Assembly (NCBI GenBank): GCA_030620005.1
Contig: JAUXAJ010000319.1
Coordinates: forward strand, 1 to 5,224
DNA from: Promethearchaeota archaeon
Lineage (GTDB): Archaea > Asgardarchaeota > Lokiarchaeia > Sigynarchaeales > SOKP01
Reading direction: 5' to 3'
DNA length: 5,224 nucleotides
A program made the translations under genes and the position numbers. Position 1 is the stretch's first letter; every line of letters begins with the position of its first letter. The notes beneath the pieces were generated by a model. The model saw only the letters and a program-made list of their open reading frames with translations, was not told the DNA's origin and ran no database searches. This document shows positions 1 through 4,314 of the stretch, in pieces.

Positions 1-235
1 TGAAAAATAGTATCAACTTATCGTTAAAAATGGGCTGCGTATAGATGTAAAACTAGTACAAATTTTAAAGATACTAAAGTTTTAAATTAATAGAAACAAG
101 ATCTTTATTATTCTTTAGAAAAAATTACAAAACTTAAGTTACATTATAAATTCGAAATTTATTTCTATAATATTTAATTCCCAATATTAAGAATTTTCCT
201 TCATGAATTCTTTTAAATAAACCTTGCTGTTCAAA
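1..235. other. AT-rich interval before hypB, no supportable gene
   Basis: The left edge shows only short frames. One, 11-88 on the + strand, follows a TAG and reads YQLIVKNGLRIDVKLV before ending; it has no start and may be a decayed gene tail. TATA-like words occur near 143-151 and at 211-220 (TTTTAAATAA). The second ends 15 bases before the hypB ATG, a little too close for a standard archaeal promoter spacing, so the hypB promoter is left unassigned. Confidence 0.5.
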
Positions 236-952
236 ATGGTCGATAAAAACGAAAGAGAGATTCATAGGATTCAAGAACTTGAAAGCATTAATCTATCTTC
301 GGAAGAAATTAGAGAACAAGTGATTCGAATGAAAAAAAGCGTTTCAAAAGATAACGACCTCCTTGCTGCACAAATGAATCAAAATTTCAAAAAATACAAC
401 ATCAAGTCATTTGATATCGTAGGGGCGATTGGTGCTGGCAAAACGGCAATTTTAGAAAGAATATGCGAAAAAATAGCGAAAAAATATAGAATATTAGTTA
501 TCTGCGGAGATATTACAACCCGAATTGACGCAGACCGTATTGAAAAACACGATGTTGAGACAATCCAAATCAATACTGGGCGAGAGTGTGCCTTAAATGC
601 GTACCATATAAATCAAATAGTAAAAAATAAGGATGTTACAAAATACGATTTGATCTTTATTGAAAACGTGGGAAATTTGATTTGTCCCTCGGAATTTATT
701 CTCGGAACTGACAAGAGAATAACTGTGGTATCAATTACCGAAGGAGAATGGGTTATTGAAAAGCATCCAATGCTTTTTAAAATGTCAGATATAGCAGTCA
801 TTAATAAAATAGACTTTGCTGAAAGGTTAGGAACAAATATCGATAAAATGATTAGTGATGCTAAAAAAATTAATCCAAACATCAAAGTTGTTACCACAAG
901 TGCTAGGACTGGCAAGAATATTGACAAATTGATTGATATAATGAACCTTTAG
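236..952 (+). CDS. hypB: HypB-like nickel-insertion GTPase
   Basis: This encodes a SIMIBI-class GTPase of the HypB family, which delivers nickel to [NiFe]-hydrogenase precursors together with HypA in the cytoplasm. The 238-residue product has a P-loop, GAIGAGKT, at 63-70, then GDITTRIDA at 91-99, INTGREC at 112-118, IENVGNLICP at 142-151, the guanine-specificity motif NKID at 190-193 and a TSARTGKN segment at 220-227. The order and spacing match archaeal HypB, which lacks the His-rich N-terminus of some bacterial forms. Residues 1-55 are a charged helical lead-in. I chose the ATG at 236; an in-frame TTG at 224 would add four residues. There is no Shine-Dalgarno sequence. Of the expected metal ligands, C118 and C150 are present, but the His that normally follows the first Cys is A119. 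No hypA or hydrogenase gene lies in the window, and the next gene starts 57 bases downstream on the same strand. Family assignment is firm; nickel function in this copy is inferred. Confidence 0.93.
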   Translation: MVDKNEREIHRIQELESINLSSEEIREQVIRMKKSVSKDNDLLAAQMNQNFKKYNIKSFDIVGAIGAGKTAILERICEKIAKKYRILVICGDITTRIDADRIEKHDVETIQINTGRECALNAYHINQIVKNKDVTKYDLIFIENVGNLICPSEFILGTDKRITVVSITEGEWVIEKHPMLFKMSDIAVINKIDFAERLGTNIDKMISDAKKINPNIKVVTTSARTGKNIDKLIDIMNL

Positions 953-971
953 TTGGCCTATATATATTTTA

Positions 972-982
972 TTTTTAAAATA
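972..982 (+). promoter_or_regulatory. Candidate TATA box for the beta-helix gene
   Basis: The stretch TTTTTAAAATA sits about 33 bases before the ATG at 1010. An archaeal TATA box centred near 977 would place the transcript start around 1003, giving a very short leader. The site lies in the 57-base gap after hypB, so the downstream gene could have its own promoter or be read through from hypB. AT-rich surroundings make this weak evidence. Confidence 0.3.
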
Positions 983-1009
983 ATGATTAAAAGCTCAAAT
1001 TGAAAAATA

Positions 1010-1435
1010 ATGAAAGAAGATTTGGAAAATATAGAAAAAGTTATTTCCAACGTAGAGAATATTGAGATCTCTAAAATTAAAGAACTATTACAGGATTTTT
1101 TTAAAAAACATGTTACACGAAATCGTATAGAAGATTTCATTGGCGATTATCCAACATTTTTAGAACCCGTCTATCTTGGAAAAAATGTTAAGCTTGGTGA
1201 CGATGTACTCGTAGGTCCAAATGTTTTTATCGGAGAAAATTCGCAGATCGGCGATTATGTGGAGATTTCTAATACTATAATCTTTGATAATGTTAAAATT
1301 GGAGAAAATTTTAAACTAGAAAATTGCATTGTCGCAAAAAATAGCTCTTTTGATTTTTCTAACATGTTAGCGAAAAATTGCGTGTTAATGGGGCAAGCTG
1401 ATTCAAAAGAAAATCTCAAGAAAGTACCATTTTAA
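1010..1435 (+). CDS. Left-handed beta-helix (hexapeptide repeat) protein
   Basis: The 141-residue product has a charged helical N-terminus (1-42), then about ten turns' worth of hexapeptide repeats from 54 to 115, visible as VYLGKN, VKLGDD, VLVGPN, VFIGEN, SQIGDY, VEISNT and KIGENF. This is the left-handed parallel beta-helix fold. The pattern, including YPTFLEPVYLG at 47-57, closely resembles the C-terminal domain of sugar-phosphate nucleotidyltransferases of the GlmU or glucose-1-phosphate thymidylyltransferase type. The catalytic nucleotidyltransferase domain is absent. In its place is a short helix, so the protein is either a stand-alone beta-helix subunit or a gene that lost its N-terminal half. 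I see no acyltransferase catalytic His. The ATG at 1010 is the first in-frame start and has no Shine-Dalgarno sequence. It follows hypB in the same direction, but no functional link is evident. The fold is secure; the substrate is unknown. Confidence 0.88.
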   Translation: MKEDLENIEKVISNVENIEISKIKELLQDFFKKHVTRNRIEDFIGDYPTFLEPVYLGKNVKLGDDVLVGPNVFIGENSQIGDYVEISNTIIFDNVKIGENFKLENCIVAKNSSFDFSNMLAKNCVLMGQADSKENLKKVPF

Positions 1436-1466
1436 ATTTTAAATTTAATGAAAAAATTTAAAATTT
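1434..1466 (+). terminator. Perfect 13-bp AT hairpin after the beta-helix gene
   Basis: AAATTTTAAATTT at 1434-1446 pairs perfectly with AAATTTAAAATTT at 1454-1466 around a seven-base loop. It begins on the last two bases of the stop codon (1433-1435) and leads into a short T run. Its position at the end of the + strand genes, facing the - strand operon, suits a transcription end or RNA-stabilising hairpin. It is made only of A and T, so chance formation in this genome cannot be excluded. Confidence 0.4.
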
Positions 1467-1569
1467 TAATCTACATCAACAGAAACTTTACACTTATGAT
1501 CAAGTGAATCAAAAGCTTTGTAAATAGGCATTAAATTAAAAATTTTAATCCACATCAACAGAAACTTTA
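1461..1569 (-). repeat. Two degenerate copies of the DUF3795 gene 3' end
   Basis: Bases 1461-1490 and 1540-1569 match each other at 29 of 30 positions, as direct repeats 79 bases apart. Both match the 3' end of the DUF3795 gene, coding for KVSVDVD and stop on the - strand. Between them, 1493-1539 is identical over 47 bases to 2250-2296, the DUF3795/33-residue-ORF junction. Overall 1493-1569 matches 2250-2326 at 73 of 77 positions, and 1461-1497 matches 2297-2333 at 34 of 37. Differences inside the coding tail are synonymous. The block looks like a tandem duplication of a copied gene junction, joined at a shared CTTAT. Confidence 0.85.
1466..1531 (-). pseudogene. Chimeric 21-codon mini-ORF from duplicated gene ends
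   Basis: On the - strand an ATG at 1531 opens a frame that begins MPIYKAFDSLDHK, identical to the first 13 residues of the ORF at 2187-2288. It then runs without a break into CKVSVDVD and stop, identical to the end of the DUF3795 protein. The join lies at a sequence shared by both sources (ATAAG on this strand), which is why the frame is kept. It is most simply a by-product of the local rearrangement. There is no evidence that it is translated, but its frame is clean. Confidence 0.35.
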
Positions 1570-1664
1570 ATCCGCAACTAAAGCTCTGAATAACCTGCGA
1601 TAAATGCGGATCAAAGCTTTAAAACAATTATTATAGATAATAGAGTATTTAAAACATGATAATT

Positions 1665-1783
1665 TTACCCTTTCACTTGGATTGTTGTTGTAGGAGGCAT
1701 CCATCTTGTTTTCTTATTTTTGGATCAAAAACAATGCCTTTAAAATTACTTCCGTAAAATTTGAAAAATTTTAGTATAAGGAT
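1665..1783 (-). pseudogene. Frameshifted remnant of an unidentified protein gene
   Basis: On the - strand, 1783 down to 1673 is open for 36 codons with no start codon and includes FYGSNFKGIVFDPKIRK. A second frame, open from about 1724 to the stop at 1665, reads KKTRWMPPTTTIQVKG. Joined by one frameshift between about 1700 and 1724, the two give a continuous protein-like tail with mixed composition, unlike the Lys/Asn/Ile-rich translations of neutral AT-rich DNA. I do not recognise the family. It lies between the repeat block and the 123-residue gene, in the same direction, which supports a degraded cluster of former genes. Short chance open frames remain possible. Confidence 0.35.
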
Positions 1784-1812
1784 TTACACACTTTTATTAT
1801 CCCAAAAGATTC

Positions 1813-2184
1813 TTACTCAAAAGAAAAATGATCTCCTTCTTTTCTATAATAGCTACGATTTATTTTATAGCAATCAACGCAGAACCACGCTTTAAAATAG
1901 GGATTAAAAGTCATGTCTTTATCTGCCACGTTACAAGTAGCACATTTACAAATGGAATCACTGCTTAAACTGTCAAGCTCGTTCCTCTTCTCGTTAAGGA
2001 AGTGAATTTCATCCATATCAATGAAATCACGAGGGGTGCCGTCCTCTTTATATGTAAGCCCTCTTATCTCTTCAGTAATTGGATACCACTTATCAGATAC
2101 CGCCTTTAACAAAACAAGGCGCAGATTATTTCTGAATCTCCTTAATTGTGGGTTCTTTATTACTATTGTTTTCTTTCTTTTCAT
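1813..2184 (-). CDS. Small zinc-ribbon protein, function unknown
   Basis: The 123-residue product starts with a very basic segment (MKRKKTIVIKNPQLRRFRNN, 1-20), then a helical, charged middle, then a four-Cys zinc site. The site is C81-x2-C84 and C102-x2-C105, the second pair within WFCVDCY, with a further Cys at 79. The phrase DMTFNPYFKAWFCVDCY at 90-106 resembles the C-terminal metal-binding tail of many small uncharacterised proteins in Lokiarchaeota-type genomes; this is from memory of the pattern. The basic N-terminus and zinc ribbon would suit binding nucleic acid or a partner protein, but that is inference. The gene lies two bases after a possible 33-residue ORF and 117 bases after the DUF3795 stop, all on the - strand, so the three are probably co-transcribed. 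No Shine-Dalgarno sequence precedes the ATG. It could also be a transcription-associated factor; I cannot tell. Confidence 0.8.
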   Translation of the reverse strand: MKRKKTIVIKNPQLRRFRNNLRLVLLKAVSDKWYPITEEIRGLTYKEDGTPRDFIDMDEIHFLNEKRNELDSLSSDSICKCATCNVADKDMTFNPYFKAWFCVDCYKINRSYYRKEGDHFSFE

Positions 2185-2186
2185 GA

Positions 2187-2288
2187 TTAAAACATAATGA
2201 TCTCAACGCCGTATACTTCCTTGATTTCTTCAATCTTGTCCCTTAATTTCTTATGATCAAGTGAATCAAAAGCTTTGTAAATAGGCAT
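2187..2288 (-). CDS. Possible 33-residue ORF between DUF3795 and zinc-ribbon genes
   Basis: An ATG at 2288 opens a 33-codon frame beginning MPIYKAFDSLDHKKLRDKIE and ending VEIIMF. It starts 13 bases after the DUF3795 stop and ends two bases before the next ATG, the tight spacing expected inside an operon. The middle is predicted helical and charged. The opening MPIYKAF resembles LPVYKAF at residues 41-47 of the upstream DUF3795 protein, so this may be a fossil piece of a second DUF3795-like gene rather than a functional peptide. The first 13 codons are duplicated exactly at 1493-1531. No known family is recognised. It is in a different frame from both neighbours, so it is not a simple extension of either. 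Confidence 0.35.
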   Translation of the reverse strand: MPIYKAFDSLDHKKLRDKIEEIKEVYGVEIIMF

Positions 2289-2333
2289 TAAATTAAGAAT
2301 CTTAATCTACATCAACGGAAACTTTACACTTAT
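2250..2333 (-). repeat. Likely source copy of the dispersed repeat
   Basis: This stretch spans the last ten codons of the DUF3795 gene, the 13-base gap and the first 13 codons of the 33-residue ORF. It is the only copy attached to an intact gene. Bases 2250-2296 are repeated exactly at 1493-1539, and the gene end (2297-2333) is repeated twice, at 1461-1497 and 1540-1569. This fixes the direction of copying as likely from here into the 1.46-1.57 kb region, although a lost paralog could be the true donor. Confidence 0.75.
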
Positions 2334-2778
2334 TACACTTTTTAGCCCCTCGGAATAAAGGATTGTCACATTCAGGACAGTGATATCTCTTTTCTTCTTC
2401 TTCAACCCACTTTTCGGTTCCAAGTTCTCGCCAAGTTGGAATCGAACGGAGTATGACTTTTTTACCAACTGGAATGGGGAAATTATCTATAAACTTGCAA
2501 GGGAATTCATCACATTGATGACATCCTTGAATTTCTTTACCACTCGTGCATTTTTTAATGGCACACGATCTACATACAGGGAACACGATTCCGTCAGACT
2601 TGCAGCCTGTACACGCGATATCATCTACATTCTTTGCGAAAGCTTTATATACAGGCAATAAAACTTGCTTGAACTTTGAATTATTATCTCTATGGGCCAT
2701 ATATATAGCACAAACACCACAATATAAACCGCATGGAGCTAATAACGCTTCTTTCACTTCTACCATTTTTGCTACCAT
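2302..2778 (-). CDS. DUF3795 Cys-rich protein with C-terminal zinc ribbon
   Basis: The 158-residue product begins with the hallmark of the DUF3795 family, APCGLYCGVCAIY (14-26), giving C16, C20 and C23. It continues with C56-x2-C59 (DIACTGCKSDG), C69-x2-C72, C77, and the block GCHQCDEFPC with C86, C89 and C94. These Cys clusters imply zinc or Fe-S binding; the family's function is not established. A second module at 134-151 is a compact zinc ribbon, C134-x2-C137 and C148-x2-C151, which many DUF3795 proteins lack. Length is normal for family plus ribbon. I keep the ATG at 2778; a second in-frame ATG at 2766 gives a protein starting MVEVKEALLAPCG and is nearly as likely. No Shine-Dalgarno sequence, signal peptide or membrane segment is seen. 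It appears to lead a small - strand operon with the zinc-ribbon gene at 1813-2184. Its 3' end has been copied into the intergenic region at 1461-1569. Confidence 0.9.
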   Translation of the reverse strand: MVAKMVEVKEALLAPCGLYCGVCAIYMAHRDNNSKFKQVLLPVYKAFAKNVDDIACTGCKSDGIVFPVCRSCAIKKCTSGKEIQGCHQCDEFPCKFIDNFPIPVGKKVILRSIPTWRELGTEKWVEEEEKRYHCPECDNPLFRGAKKCNKCKVSVDVD

Positions 2779-2805
2779 CTTTTTTTAATAATATTATGGT
2801 GGGTT

Positions 2806-2813
2806 CTTTAAAA
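2806..2813 (-). promoter_or_regulatory. Candidate TATA box for the DUF3795 operon
   Basis: On the - strand, TTTTAAAG, followed by AACCC, lies about 30 bases before the ATG at 2778. An archaeal TATA box here would start transcription near 2784 and give an almost leaderless message, consistent with the lack of a Shine-Dalgarno sequence. A second TATA-like site, GTTATAAAA at 2841-2849, would give a leader of roughly 40 bases. Both are common words in AT-rich DNA. Confidence 0.3.
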
Positions 2814-2882
2814 TAAAAATTTAATGAAAAATCTAAAAAGTTTTATAACGATATCAATAGAAAATAATTAATCAAATGCAAA

Positions 2883-2918
2883 AGAATAAAAAAGATATTC
2901 ATTAGAATTAAAAAAAAA
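2883..2918 (-). terminator. T-tract terminator after the DUF6125 gene
   Basis: Downstream of the DUF6125 stop, the - strand carries a run of nine T (complement of 2910-2918) and then a second T-rich stretch near 2883-2897. Archaeal RNA polymerase commonly terminates at such U tracts without a hairpin. The position, between a gene end and the promoter region of the next - strand operon, fits a terminator that keeps the two units separate. Confidence 0.45.
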
Positions 2919-2956
2919 GATTATTAACAAATACTTTAAAGATTCTTTAGCATTCC

Positions 2957-3469
2957 TTAAAAATTAAATGTTATATCCCCAAAACATCTCTCTTGAGAAA
3001 GGAATAAACACTTATCAATTTTTGGTTCAGTATTATATTCTATTTCCAGAGCATCTAACCAGCAACAAACCCTATATAGCACGCCACATTCATATTGGGC
3101 GTTAATACCAATCCTTTTCATGCCCTCGTAAGCAAAACACCTTGTCATTTCCCAATGCATTCGATTTTTTTCCGGAAAAGTGTATGTAAAGTCCATGAAA
3201 TCTCCCTTTATAACACTAAAAGCGTCGTGTATGATTTGTTTTAGTTGTTCAAAAGTCATTATCTTTTCTTTTTCAGTTCCCAGAGCTTTCCTAACTCTCT
3301 GGACTTCAATGGTCGAAAGCGATTTGATAGCGGCTTTATTTAGCTTATTAGCCGCTTCAATGCCCAATTCTTTGGCGCAATTATAAAACCACGAACCATC
3401 ATGAGTCATCCAGCACTTAACAAGAAGTTCTCTTAATTCATGTTTATTTAATTTGTCAAATAAAGTCAT
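2957..3469 (-). CDS. DUF6125 family protein
   Basis: The 170-residue product matches my memory of the DUF6125 family, common in archaea and anaerobic bacteria. The N-terminal part has LLVKCWMTHDGSWFYNCAKE at 15-34, then a KLNKAAIKS helix (42-50) and a VQRVRKALG helix. The C-terminal half has CFAYEGMKRIG (111-121), YECGV (126-130) and a Cys-rich end with CC at 135-136, C154 and C162, close to SQERCFGD. The C-terminal arrangement recalls the L-2-amino-thiazoline-4-carboxylate hydrolase-like fold, but no enzyme activity is established for this group. Cys and His residues could bind a metal or cofactor; that is inference. Length is usual and the gene appears complete and soluble. It is monocistronic, or separated from the DUF3795 operon by a T-rich terminator. 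The start is the ATG at 3469, with no Shine-Dalgarno sequence. A TTAAATAAT element about 40 bases upstream (3506-3514, - strand) is a possible TATA box. Confidence 0.85.
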   Translation of the reverse strand: MTLFDKLNKHELRELLVKCWMTHDGSWFYNCAKELGIEAANKLNKAAIKSLSTIEVQRVRKALGTEKEKIMTFEQLKQIIHDAFSVIKGDFMDFTYTFPEKNRMHWEMTRCFAYEGMKRIGINAQYECGVLYRVCCWLDALEIEYNTEPKIDKCLFLSQERCFGDITFNF

Positions 3470-3609
3470 TTGAAGAAAATTCGGTTAAAATTTACTTGCT
3501 TAATTATTATTTAAGATTTATTCAATAAATTTTTATCGTCATACTAACACTAAACACGACTGTAGAGACTAGATATAAAAAGATAATAAGCTTGAAAAAT
3601 ATATCGTGA

Positions 3610-3687
3610 ATCACTCTTGGTACAATTCAAAACGCCATTAAATCTTCGGGCGTAGAAAAACTTGTAAACCTTGTGGAAATGAATTAA
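3610..3687 (+). pseudogene. Short coding-like scrap in the 3470-3830 gap
   Basis: Immediately after a TGA at 3607-3609, the + strand reads ITLGTIQNAIKSSGVEKLVN and so on to a stop at 3685-3687, 25 codons in all, with no start codon. The composition (Gly, Val, Gln, Ser) and the locally higher GC contrast with the flanking DNA, suggesting the tail of a lost gene. The family is not recognised, and chance is a real alternative. The rest of the 3470-3830 interval is AT-rich with no further gene I can support. Confidence 0.22.
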
Positions 3688-3737
3688 ATGATCGATATTA
3701 ATAATATTTGTGATAAAAAAAGAAAAATGAATTACAA

Positions 3738-3757
3738 AAAAGATATAATTATCTTTT
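3738..3757. repeat. Perfect 8-bp inverted repeat
   Basis: AAAAGATA at 3738-3745 pairs with TATCTTTT at 3750-3757 around the loop TAAT. The T run in the 3' arm makes a weak terminator possible for + strand transcripts entering from the 3.6 kb scrap. It stands about 70 bases before the small zinc-finger gene. It may simply be a chance AT palindrome. Confidence 0.3.
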
Positions 3758-3830
3758 AAATAAAGATTTAAAGAAATGAATTTAATTATTTAATTGTATT
3801 TACTAAGAATTAAATTAAACCGTGGAAAAA

Positions 3831-3983
3831 ATGAAATGTGAAGAATGCGAAAAAGAAATTGGAAAAGATGAAGCAGTTCAACACTTTGATAAATATGAAC
3901 CCACTACAATTCATTTATTTTGTACGGCACAGTGTCAAAATAAATGGATTTCTAAACACGAATTAGGTAAAGAGAAAGAGTAA
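3831..3983 (+). CDS. 50-residue MYM/TRASH-like zinc-finger protein
   Basis: This short gene encodes a 50-residue protein beginning MKCEECEKEIGKDEAVQHF. C3-x2-C6 and C31-x3-C35 form a treble-clef-like zinc site, and the second half, FCTAQCQNKWISKH (30-43), matches the FC-x3-C-x3-W pattern of TRASH and MYM-type zinc fingers. TRASH domains are often linked to metal sensing or trafficking and MYM fingers to protein contacts; which applies here is unknown. The whole protein is the finger plus a charged tail, so it probably acts as a small adaptor or metal-binding protein. The ATG at 3831 is preferred because Cys3 then sits where the finger begins. An in-frame GTG at 3822 would add three residues (VEK, with Met read at the start). 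No Shine-Dalgarno sequence is evident. It is isolated, with a T tract shortly after the stop. Regular codon use and the motif argue that it is real. Confidence 0.75.
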   Translation: MKCEECEKEIGKDEAVQHFDKYEPTTIHLFCTAQCQNKWISKHELGKEKE

Positions 3984-3990
3984 GATTCAT

Positions 3991-4006
3991 TTGTCTTTTT
4001 TAATTT
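3991..4006 (+). terminator. T-tract after the small zinc-finger gene
   Basis: Eight bases after the stop codon at 3981-3983, the + strand reads a pyrimidine-rich run with six T (3996-4001) and then four more T (4004-4007). No hairpin precedes it. This fits a factor-independent archaeal U-tract terminator for the 50-residue gene. Confidence 0.4.
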
Positions 4007-4182
4007 TGACGGAAGATACTCATTTTCTATGCATGATTTCATTATAATTTTTACTTTTAGAATATAATCATCTCTTTCTACATCTTGTCATTGATGATTC
4101 AAGAACATTTAAAAAGAAATGTAGTTTATATTATTCTTAGACAAAATTACAATAAAGTCAAACATTATATCATGAAAATCAT

Positions 4183-4300
4183 GGCTTCCGTCATCGCCCT
4201 GGATTTTTGTCTTTTGGTTAGTGTAAAATTTTTTACACTCTGATTTCGCCCTTCTCCTATTTTATTTTGACCTTATCTTTAGGTCTTGGTGACGGAAGCC
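4183..4300. ncRNA. Candidate structured RNA or small inverted-repeat element
   Basis: The ends are a perfect 11-bp inverted repeat: GGCTTCCGTCA at 4183-4193 and TGACGGAAGCC at 4290-4300. Inside are a palindromic hairpin (AGTGTAAAA / TTTTACACT, 4220-4239), a 5-bp hairpin (GACCT / AGGTC, 4269-4285) and two direct copies of TCGCCCT (4194-4200, 4246-4252). On the + strand the closing stem can extend past a UCG bulge with CC/GG. About 40% of the bases are G or C, well above the flanks, and local GC enrichment in AT-rich genomes often marks structured RNA. A TATA-like TTTAAAAA near 4108-4115 would suit a + strand transcript, and a pyrimidine run follows 4300. I do not recognise tRNA, SRP RNA, RNase P or a known riboswitch. 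The alternative is a 118-bp MITE-like element, but no target-site duplication is visible. The rest of 3984-4314 is AT-rich without a gene. Confidence 0.4.
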
Positions 4301-4314
4301 TCCCTTTCCTTTAA

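Noticed and set aside
613..927. Long - strand open frame opposite hypB
   Set aside because: It mirrors the strongly supported hypB frame and its translation matches no family; an antisense shadow.
1461..1620. CRISPR-like repeat array
   Set aside because: There are only two full repeat units in this stretch, they match a gene end, and the spacer is itself a copy of local sequence; no cas genes.
2430..2460. tRNA-like TCGAACGGA word
   Set aside because: It lies inside the DUF3795 coding sequence and no cloverleaf arms can be built around it.
2380..2788. Two + strand open frames opposite the DUF3795 gene
   Set aside because: The opposite strand has clear Cys-motif coding evidence; these are shadows.
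3688..3759. 23-codon + strand ORF starting MIDINNICDKKRK
   Set aside because: Composition is what neutral AT-rich DNA gives (Lys, Asn, Ile); there is no motif and its end lies in a palindrome.
4085..4140. Box C-like TGATGA as a possible C/D guide RNA
   Set aside because: No CTGA box D lies at a suitable distance, nor is there a terminal stem.
4172..4243. 23-codon + strand ORF (starting MKIMASVIALDFCLL), hydrophobic, lying across the left arm of the inverted-repeat element
   Set aside because: It has no ribosome-binding context, runs straight through the stem and hairpin sequence, and is better explained by the structured element.
4183..4300. Complete insertion sequence
   Set aside because: It is only 118 bp with no transposase frame and no visible target-site duplication; at most a non-autonomous relic.
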